A DNA stretch of 64,000 nt from Metridium senile (taxonomy: Eukaryota > Cnidaria > Anthozoa > Actiniaria > Metridiidae). This document shows, one piece after another, positions 57,262 to 64,000 of the stretch (the first letter of the stretch is position 1; every line of letters begins with the position of its first letter). The translations under genes were made by a program, and so were the position numbers. The DNA lies in NCBI GenBank assembly GCA_949775045.1, contig OX459098.1, forward strand, positions 11,752,741 through 11,816,740. The letters are read 5' to 3'. The notes under the pieces were generated by a model. The model was not told the origin of the DNA and made no database searches. It saw only the letters and a program-made list of their open reading frames with translations.

Positions 57262-60200
57262 TTATTTTGAAATTAACGAGATTTTAATTGCTTCATGATC
57301 AGAGTAATATACTGGTACTATAGATGTACAAATATCAGTTAAGTTCCACATTTCATTTCTTATATAAACATGGTCTAGTAAACTTCCTGATACAAATGTT
57401 GGACCTTGAACTGTTTGTGTATAACTTAATTGTTCCATACTAGTATTGAGTGTCTGAATTTCATTATGATTAAGGTAGTTTATATTGAAGTCTCCAAAAA
57501 CAATATCAATTTTAAATCTGTTTAATATATTTTCTAAATTTTGTATATATTGAGAAATAATGCGACCATTCTTGCGATACAGTAAAAGTATTTTGATGTT
57601 TAGCTGTGGTATTATAGTATGAATAACAGAGAATATTATTGCATTTATTTCGGCAAAGTAGTGATATTCTGTGATTTCAAGATGAGATTTTGAACATAGT
57701 GCTAAACTGGAATACCTATCTGAAGTGTGATCTTGCCTGAGTAGTGTAAAGGGATGTAGAGTGGTTTTTATTTCATTATCATCGGTGCTAGGTAATAATT
57801 GTGTTTCTGTAAGGCATATCATGTCAGTATCAAATAAGTTTGAATCATGTCTTATATCAACACTGTGTTTTTGCAAGGACCTGACATTTAAAAGACAAAT
57901 AGTGATTGTTGAAATGTTTTCTTGACAAGCTATTGGTGGCTCAAGTGGTAGTGTTTCTCGTAATCTCTGATATTCGTTATGTACCCTTGGATCTGCTCTG
58001 ACATGTTTAGCTTCTATTTGACCTAAAGTGTACAGACCATTTAAGGAACGTGAGCGACTTAAGGCAACATATACTTGTCCATAGTTAAATGACCTCTGTC
58101 TGAATAACTCAAAGCTTATTACAACCTTGTCAAGACTGAGCCCCTGAATTTTATGTATAGTGACTGCATAGGCTAATGTAATAGGAAATTGGACTCTTTG
58201 AATTTGTGGTGAGGATGGTTTACCAGGCCTTATTTTGATTTTAGCTAGAATTGGTTCAATGGGTACAACATTGTTTTCTTTAACAAATTGATTGGTCGAT
58301 TTAATGATCACATTTCTGCCAGCTTGATCATCATCAAATTTAATGTAAATAACAGTTGTTTTTTGTGTGGTTTGGCTAACATGGATTTTAATGATAGTAC
58401 CTATTTGACCATTGATAAGTCTATCTGCGATATCAATATTGCTTGTTAACATAACTCTTGCACTTTCTTTGACATTTATGTCATAATCTAGTCCACCAGT
58501 ATCAGAACGTCCTTTTGATAATACTCTGTCAATATCAGCTTGAGATACATTTGGAGGATACTGATCTGTTGCTCTAAGCTGAAAGATTGGTCCTGGTAAC
58601 TGAGTTAGTTTGTTATTATTATGTTGATCAACAGGTTTATTTTCTGCATGTATATGTATAGCATCTGATGGATAATTTTCATCATCTGGATGTATTGATC
58701 GAGACTGAATCTGTTTAATGTCTTCTTCTGTTTGGGAAGCAGTACGAAATCTGTTTAATATTTCAACAAATGGTTGGTCATCTTTCGAACGCATATTATC
58801 AATAAGCTCTGCCATTCTAAAAAGATGCCAGGGGTGACACAGATTATATGTATCAATATTAAAATTCTCAAATACTGGCTTTTTCTTTATTGGTGGTAAC
58901 TGATAAAAATCTCCTCCTGCAATTATGCTTATCCCAGCAAATAGCTTAGAGGCAGGTGTGTCAAATATTTCTTTTAATCTTTGATGGATATGGAGTAGTG
59001 TAGTATTACCAACCATTGAAATCTCATCTACTATTATGAGTCTCAGTTCAGATAAGAAGAGTCTCAATTGTGTTCTGTTTTGGTCTGAAAGAGGTTTTAA
59101 AGTAGAACCTGCTTCTTTTGGAATACCTAGAGCTGTGTTGATAGTAGTGCCATTAATATTGATAGCAGCAACACCAGTTGGGGCCATTAAAAGAACTGAT
59201 GGTAAATCAGGATTAACAGCTACATGTCTAAATGTTTTGGTAACAGTATGATATATTGTTTTAATCAAGTGGCTCTTGCCAGCTCCACCACCTCCAGTGA
59301 GAAAAATATAGATTGGTTCAACATCCTGTGGTTTACTACAATTGATATTTTTTACTTTATTTCTACACCAGGTCAGAACATGATTAAATGTATATCGCTG
59401 TCTTTTATTTAAGGATCTCACAGAATGGCGCAGTTCATGATCAGTCATATCTGTAGGTCGGGTATATCGAGATATTGCTGAGGCTTGATGATTATTAGAC
59501 TCAGGAGATGAAGACAGATGTGAAGGTATTTGTTCATTAAATGATTCTTCAGCATCTGTTTGTTCCTCTAACTGAGAGTGAATATCGTCATTTTCTTGAT
59601 CATTCATAGAATCATAACAATGGATGTTACCTTGATTGTTTCTTAGATTTTCAAGTGCCTCAGTTACAGCATCTGTATCAGGTTCAAAAATAGACCTATT
59701 ATGCTCTACTATGGGTTGTTTATCAGGGTCATTAAATGTAGTTGCATATGTACCATCACTAGCTAACAGTTTATTTTCATCTCTCCATGGATAGTAAAGC
59801 ATAAGTAAATGATGAAAAAATTTCTCAGGTTCTTTTTGCTTGTTTGGTGTGTGATATCTTATGACAGCCTTGACTTTTCTGCGTTTCATCATCTCATTAG
59901 TATCTATTAATCTTATTTTGTCTGGAAGTGAAGAGTCTTCATTTTCTGTAGTATGTTGTGATTCAATCAGGTTGTCAGTAAGGACCTCTGGTTGTGCATC
60001 AGTTGTCTCTTGACATTCCTTCTTATAATCTTTGTAATAATAAGCTACAAACTGTGCCAGACATAAGTTATTTACAGAAGGGATTGAGTAAGGCCTTTTA
60101 GTATAGCGTTCTATTATGTTTGACTTATACACTTCTGTACTTTCATCATCAAGTTCTTCAAGTTCTTTTTGTGATTTTGCCATTCTTATCCTTTTGTCTG

Positions 60201-61170
60201 GTAAGTCAGTGCTGACAAAGATTGCAGCGGGAAATACTTTCCTCAGCCAAAGTTCAGGCATACAACGGTATACAGCCTCTTGTGAGCTAACTTCCCTAGT
60301 AGACAGAAATGCAGCACCAATTTTTTTCAATCCGTCTCTCACATTCATATTGGCAGCTTTAGCCTCATTTGCAGCATTCATAATAGCTTGAGAACATTCT
60401 GTCTCGTCTTTAGTAAAGTATGAACATACATATGTTACACACTTGTAATGATTAAAAACTGGCTGTAAATCAACATTAGCAGCAAATCCTTTTATTCCAG
60501 CTATAAAGTAATTATTAATAAAACAGCTGTTTATTGGTCTTTTCAAATGTAATTCATAGTGTGAGTCTGGTGAAATAGATAAAGCATTGTAATACTGTTC
60601 TTCTGTTATACCAATAGAGTTGAAAATATCAGATTCTGTCAGTGTAGAGTCATAGTTTGGTTTACTTGGATTAAGTACATCATCTATCTTCTCTTTCACT
60701 AATGTGAGAATTTCTTTTCTTTTTTCGAGAGTACTGCTTTTTATGTCTTCATTTATGTCATCAGATAGAGGTTCAGCTACAATAGTCCTATTTGTAAAGA
60801 ATTGTCCAAAATTGAATCTGCAGCGAATATTCTTGTATTTTCTACATGTTTTAGAATGACTGTGCTTTTGATAGGTTTTGACCAATTCATGTAAATGAGG
60901 ATCTTGATTCTCATCTGGTAGGTAGGCCTGTACATGCTTGTCAATAAAGTCTACATATGCCTGTTTGTTGTCTGTACTTAACCTTGGGCAATCTGAGGTC
61001 CATATTAAAGCATGTAAATGGGGTGATCCTCTCATTTGAAATTCAATGCGCAATGCATAGTAAATGATTTTACCAATTGGGTTGGCATTACAGAGTAGAA
61101 CTTCTGTAAAAAATGTTTCAACTCTGTATTGGAAGTGCTTAGCAACAACTACAGGATTCAAGTTTAACAT
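57262..61170 (-). CDS. Helentron Rep(partial)-helicase-endonuclease protein, 1302 residues
   Basis: The first Met used lies inside the Rep domain; the open frame extends a little upstream. Rep: HUH motif in EFQMRGSPHLHALIW (about 43-57) and the tyrosine motif YVCSYFTKDE (247-256), with both Tyr kept. PIF1-type SF1 helicase: Walker A GGGGAGKSH (626-634), Walker B VDEISM (714-719), GDFYQLPP (753-760), AVTIHKIQGLSL (1002-1013) and VYVALSRSRSL (about 1033). AP-type endonuclease: LNVRSL (1094-1099), TETQL (1121), GDFNIN (1226-1231), LDHVYI (1265) and SDHEA (1290), with catalytic residues intact. Fusion of the endonuclease directly to the helicase is characteristic of Helentrons. The product resolves and copies ssDNA during rolling-circle transposition in relatives; here the Rep lacks its first motif. 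Confidence 0.92.
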   Translation of the reverse strand: MLNLNPVVVAKHFQYRVETFFTEVLLCNANPIGKIIYYALRIEFQMRGSPHLHALIWTSDCPRLSTDNKQAYVDFIDKHVQAYLPDENQDPHLHELVKTYQKHSHSKTCRKYKNIRCRFNFGQFFTNRTIVAEPLSDDINEDIKSSTLEKRKEILTLVKEKIDDVLNPSKPNYDSTLTESDIFNSIGITEEQYYNALSISPDSHYELHLKRPINSCFINNYFIAGIKGFAANVDLQPVFNHYKCVTYVCSYFTKDETECSQAIMNAANEAKAANMNVRDGLKKIGAAFLSTREVSSQEAVYRCMPELWLRKVFPAAIFVSTDLPDKRIRMAKSQKELEELDDESTEVYKSNIIERYTKRPYSIPSVNNLCLAQFVAYYYKDYKKECQETTDAQPEVLTDNLIESQHTTENEDSSLPDKIRLIDTNEMMKRRKVKAVIRYHTPNKQKEPEKFFHHLLMLYYPWRDENKLLASDGTYATTFNDPDKQPIVEHNRSIFEPDTDAVTEALENLRNNQGNIHCYDSMNDQENDDIHSQLEEQTDAEESFNEQIPSHLSSSPESNNHQASAISRYTRPTDMTDHELRHSVRSLNKRQRYTFNHVLTWCRNKVKNINCSKPQDVEPIYIFLTGGGGAGKSHLIKTIYHTVTKTFRHVAVNPDLPSVLLMAPTGVAAININGTTINTALGIPKEAGSTLKPLSDQNRTQLRLFLSELRLIIVDEISMVGNTTLLHIHQRLKEIFDTPASKLFAGISIIAGGDFYQLPPIKKKPVFENFNIDTYNLCHPWHLFRMAELIDNMRSKDDQPFVEILNRFRTASQTEEDIKQIQSRSIHPDDENYPSDAIHIHAENKPVDQHNNNKLTQLPGPIFQLRATDQYPPNVSQADIDRVLSKGRSDTGGLDYDINVKESARVMLTSNIDIADRLINGQIGTIIKIHVSQTTQKTTVIYIKFDDDQAGRNVIIKSTNQFVKENNVVPIEPILAKIKIRPGKPSSPQIQRVQFPITLAYAVTIHKIQGLSLDKVVISFELFRQRSFNYGQVYVALSRSRSLNGLYTLGQIEAKHVRADPRVHNEYQRLRETLPLEPPIACQENISTITICLLNVRSLQKHSVDIRHDSNLFDTDMICLTETQLLPSTDDNEIKTTLHPFTLLRQDHTSDRYSSLALCSKSHLEITEYHYFAEINAIIFSVIHTIIPQLNIKILLLYRKNGRIISQYIQNLENILNRFKIDIVFGDFNINYLNHNEIQTLNTSMEQLSYTQTVQGPTFVSGSLLDHVYIRNEMWNLTDICTSIVPVYYSDHEAIKISLISK

Positions 61171-61207
61171 TGAACATTTCTCATTGTAAGAGAGGGCATC
61201 TACTTCT

Positions 61208-63841
61208 TCATTCGAGATGTTTTTGCCTTGTGTTCTGGCAGTAAGGAGGTGTCCCTGGAATTTGTCTGAGAAATAAGTAAGCTTGGTCTTGGCAAATCAG
61301 GTTCTGCAAACTTTGTGCATTACATCTCAATTGAGAAGCAGAAATGGGTTGGCTGTGTATTTTTTTCAGAGCAATGCTAATACTATCATATACCTTTTTT
61401 TGCTCAATAACAAACTGTGCAAAAAATAAATATTCTGAATTTGTTGCAAAGCGTCCACTGTAATGTAGTAGTCTGGCATTGAAATATTTGACAGGAGATA
61501 ATTTAATACTACGGTCAATATGATAACCAAATTTACCTTTAGGAAACAATACAGGAAATGCCATTTCTTCGCATAGTTTATCTGTCATGAATGAGACAGG
61601 GTGTCTGTTTTCACCTGGTGCAATTTCATGAATTTCATTCCCTAGTGCTACTGGACGATTTTCCTCTACTGCAACATGATAGTCAGGTATAACAGACTGT
61701 AAACATGTTTCATTTATTGGAGTTCTGTGCTCATTCAAAGGATCATCTGTTTCATCGCCATCATTAACATCATCACCATAATTGTCATCAGTTGTGTTTT
61801 TCTTTTCTATTATGTCATGTCCATTTGTCATTGAATCATTGCTTTCATTATCAGAATCCAAAGGTTCATTATTTTCACCTGAGATATTTTGCATTGAAGT
61901 GAGATATTCATAGCTGTTTTCCATATCAATTTCAATATCAGCATACAATGGATTATTCATTTTTAGCCATTGGAGAGCAGAAAATATTAATTCAGGCCTA
62001 ACAGGTTCATAGTAAACATGTCCTCTAAACTGAAGTTTTCTTTTAAGTTTTAACATGATAATGCCAGATCTTTCAGAAGGACGAGGCAAAACATTACAGG
62101 TTTGATCACACTCCACCGGTACATTGCATATTGCTCCCTTAATCTTTCTTTGCCTTCCTTTTGGCATTATGACTATTTTTTCAAATACTATTCTTTGTGC
62201 AATTAGAATCTGTTCAAGTTTCCCTAAAACAGCTAGTTCTGGGGGGATTTCATCTACTTGTAAATTATTGTACACAGCTTGGCATGGTATTTGTTGTCTG
62301 AGAACTTTAGAATGACAGGTTTTACATATATATTGTTTATGATCATATGACATTTTTCTTGTGAACAGGGTGGGCTGAATGTCATATTTGTGCTCATCAA
62401 ATGTAATAACAGTTTTTCTGTACAGCAATCTGTTACAAACAGTACATATAAAGTATGGGCCCTCTCTTATTTTGTTGTGAAAGTTTGTGATATAGTGGTC
62501 TAGATCATACTGTTTGTCTTTTTTAGAATTGTATGTTTGTTTTTTGTATAATGCCAATTTTTGTTTTTGTGGCTCATTTGTATTGTGATACCAGCTAACA
62601 AAATTGTGTTGCATGTCTGATAACCGTTGTTTCTTTTTTGAAGCCTCCATTGAGTTATACCATGTTTGACTATTAGTGCGCATGTCTGAAAGCTCTTTTT
62701 CCTTATCTGTAGCATTCATTGACTTATAATGTGTTTGTCTGTTAGTGCTCATGTCTGACAACCGCTTTTGTTTTTCTGTAGCATCCATTGAGCTATACCA
62801 TGTTTCCCTATTAATGCGCATGTCTGAAAGCTCTTTTTCCTTATCTGTAGCATTCATTGACTTATAATGTGTTTGTCTGTTAGTGCTCATGTCTGACAAC
62901 CGCTTTTGTTTTTCTGTAGCATCCATTGAGCTATACCATGTTTCACTATTAATGCGCATGTGTGAAAGCTCTTTTTCCTTATCTGTAGCATTCATTGACT
63001 TATAATGTGTTTGTCTGTTAGTGCTCATGTCTGACAACCGCTTTTGTTTTTCTGTAGCATCCATTGAGCTATACCATGTTTCACTATTAGTGCTCATGTC
63101 TGACAACCGCTTTTGTTTTTCTGTAGCATCCATTGAGCTATACCATGTTTCACTATAAATGCACATGTCTGATAACCGCTTTTGTTTTTCTCCAACACTC
63201 ATTGCATTATACCTTATTTGGCTATTAGTGCGCATATCTGAAAGCTCCTTTTCCTTATCTGTAGCATTCAACAAATTATAACGTGTTTGTCTTTTGGTTC
63301 TGATGTTCAGCAAGCGTTGCCTCTTTAAAGCTGGTTCCATATTTGCATATTGTAATTTACTATTTTCAGAAATGGCTTGTGTTTGTGCATCTGATTTATT
63401 TTTTCTCAAAATTTTTTTTCTGGTATTTTTTGACATCTGAGAGGAACAAGATATGAATTGTATGTAGTAATGTGATGTTTCAGACAGATTAGATGCTTTT
63501 CTTGTAAATATCTGAAAAATTTTATGTATTAAGTCATGTAGCTTGCTCACTTTATCAAACATTTCAAAACTGCCATTTTCATTTAAAAGTATAATATAAT
63601 AGTCAGTGCTTTTAGCCTTATTATGAAAGATACATCCAATGCAATGATCAGCTAGCCATGCGAGGAATCCGGTATTGTTTTTTGTGTTTTGCACTATTGA
63701 CTGCTCTAACTCTTCCTTGTTAAGATCAGACAGTTTTCCATGTTTTTCAACATTAAGACTAACATTGACTTCTGCATCATATATTTTAATATTTTGTGGT
63801 AAGCTATTGAAGGTAAAATCCTCTTGACTTGAAGCAGCCAT
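61208..63841 (-). CDS. Helentron N-terminal protein: 23-residue repeat array, DUF6570 and Helitron_like_N
   Basis: The frame has 877 residues and starts at an ATG in AAAGATGGC. Residues 1-135 form a globular part (GFLAWLADHCIGCIF, YYIILLNENG), perhaps a degenerate protease-like domain as in some Helitrons; this is a guess. Residues 181-433 are eleven 23-residue repeats. About 450-600 match a DUF6570-type Cys-rich domain (GPYFICTVCNRLLYRK, YICKTCHSKVL). An acidic linker follows, then Helitron_like_N (AFPVLFPKGKFGYH, LLHYSGRFATNSEYLFF) and FLRQIPGTPPY, where the Rep should begin. There the sequence jumps to KNISNEEVDAL in another frame, skipping the Rep motif with the conserved TLS-ADLRW. Confidence 0.88.
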   Translation of the reverse strand: MAASSQEDFTFNSLPQNIKIYDAEVNVSLNVEKHGKLSDLNKEELEQSIVQNTKNNTGFLAWLADHCIGCIFHNKAKSTDYYIILLNENGSFEMFDKVSKLHDLIHKIFQIFTRKASNLSETSHYYIQFISCSSQMSKNTRKKILRKNKSDAQTQAISENSKLQYANMEPALKRQRLLNIRTKRQTRYNLLNATDKEKELSDMRTNSQIRYNAMSVGEKQKRLSDMCIYSETWYSSMDATEKQKRLSDMSTNSETWYSSMDATEKQKRLSDMSTNRQTHYKSMNATDKEKELSHMRINSETWYSSMDATEKQKRLSDMSTNRQTHYKSMNATDKEKELSDMRINRETWYSSMDATEKQKRLSDMSTNRQTHYKSMNATDKEKELSDMRTNSQTWYNSMEASKKKQRLSDMQHNFVSWYHNTNEPQKQKLALYKKQTYNSKKDKQYDLDHYITNFHNKIREGPYFICTVCNRLLYRKTVITFDEHKYDIQPTLFTRKMSYDHKQYICKTCHSKVLRQQIPCQAVYNNLQVDEIPPELAVLGKLEQILIAQRIVFEKIVIMPKGRQRKIKGAICNVPVECDQTCNVLPRPSERSGIIMLKLKRKLQFRGHVYYEPVRPELIFSALQWLKMNNPLYADIEIDMENSYEYLTSMQNISGENNEPLDSDNESNDSMTNGHDIIEKKNTTDDNYGDDVNDGDETDDPLNEHRTPINETCLQSVIPDYHVAVEENRPVALGNEIHEIAPGENRHPVSFMTDKLCEEMAFPVLFPKGKFGYHIDRSIKLSPVKYFNARLLHYSGRFATNSEYLFFAQFVIEQKKVYDSISIALKKIHSQPISASQLRCNAQSLQNLICQDQAYLFLRQIPGTPPYCQNTRQKHLE
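62543..63301 (-). repeat. Eleven 69-bp (23-codon) tandem repeats in the Helentron protein
   Basis: Units fit the pattern xTNxxTxYxSMxATxKxKxLSDM. Two variants alternate (HYKSMNATDKEKELSDM and WYSSMDATEKQKRLSDM), giving a 46-residue dimer repeated near-identically (residues 273-318 and 319-364, with a third copy starting at 365). The near-identity of the dimers shows recent expansion. Confidence 0.92.
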
Positions 63842-64000
63842 CTTTTTCCCATGATCAAAAATAGAATCTAAAGTATCTGATTTCCAATAGTTACATGATT
63901 TGATAATAGAGAAACCTATAGAATAAAATAATATAGCAGACTGGCATTTTAGAGATGTGGTATTGTTGGTTACAGTGTTTAAATTATAGCTACAAATGTT

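Larger units (their letters stand above)
57262..63841 (-). mobile_element. Helentron (Helitron with C-terminal endonuclease), coding region
   Basis: One rolling-circle transposon polyprotein is spread over two frames (61208-63841 and 57262-61170). It combines a Helitron-like N-terminal region, a HUH Rep nuclease, a PIF1-type helicase and an AP-type endonuclease, the mark of the Helentron branch. The terminal sequences are not identified. A deletion with frame change at about 61200 removed the first Rep motif, so this copy should be inactive. Confidence 0.9.

Noticed and set aside
1..64000. tRNA or rRNA genes
   Set aside because: I looked for B-box-like GTTCGANTC motifs with matching arms and for conserved rRNA cores and found none convincing.

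Overview
The window is metazoan nuclear DNA: AT-rich, intron-bearing, and mostly made of transposable elements and decayed copies of repeated gene families. Several short repeats (a terminal motif AGCCTGCGTAGNAAGCGTTT, GC-rich AGCGGAGCTCC ends) and the unnamed protein families present look to me like those of cnidarians, most likely an anthozoan. A sponge or another marine invertebrate cannot be excluded from sequence alone.

Layout, left to right. 1-6.2 kb: the 3' exons of a plus-strand Tnp2-like (EnSpm/CACTA-type) transposase-derived gene with clean, phase-compatible splice sites; one intron holds a 2.9-kb foldback element. 6.8-7.6 kb: a minus-strand THAP zinc-finger gene with two single-base frame breaks and a CRE-type palindrome upstream. 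7.7-8.9 kb: the 5' part of a degraded LINE. 8.9-14.3 kb: two decayed minus-strand gene-family copies (here called A and B). 14.34-21.46 kb: a BEL/Pao LTR retrotransposon with LTRs that appear identical, a 5-bp target duplication and a 998-bp tandem duplication inside pol. 21.6-26.2 kb: further degraded gene pieces, including a second family-A copy and an exon split by a foldback element. 26.2-34 kb: mostly non-coding, with two MITEs and a small three-exon gene for a predicted secreted peptide. 34-50 kb: a nest of LINE fragments, a GC-rich TIR element, a 4.2-kb foldback inserted in a LINE, a MULE-like MITE inserted within the foldback, a decayed SAP-SWIM-YqaJ nuclease gene, and a Harbinger transposase remnant. 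50-53.3 kb: one more TTAA-flanked element and two adjacent MITEs. 53.85-54.99 kb: an intact two-exon RPA1-like gene with a compact TATA/E2F/CCAAT promoter. 55.66-57.15 kb: a candidate plus-strand gene start. 57.26-63.84 kb: a Helentron (Helitron with a C-terminal AP-type endonuclease), split into two frames by a deletion that removed part of the Rep nuclease, with eleven copies of a 23-residue repeat in its N-terminal protein.

The genes do not form one pathway. The common thread is nested mobile DNA: four unrelated elements all sit between TTAA duplications, three of them as long inverted-repeat foldbacks, without any visible piggyBac transposase. The cellular or domesticated genes that look intact are the Tnp2-like gene, the RPA-like gene and the small secreted-peptide gene. 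Most other coding traces carry stops or frameshifts.
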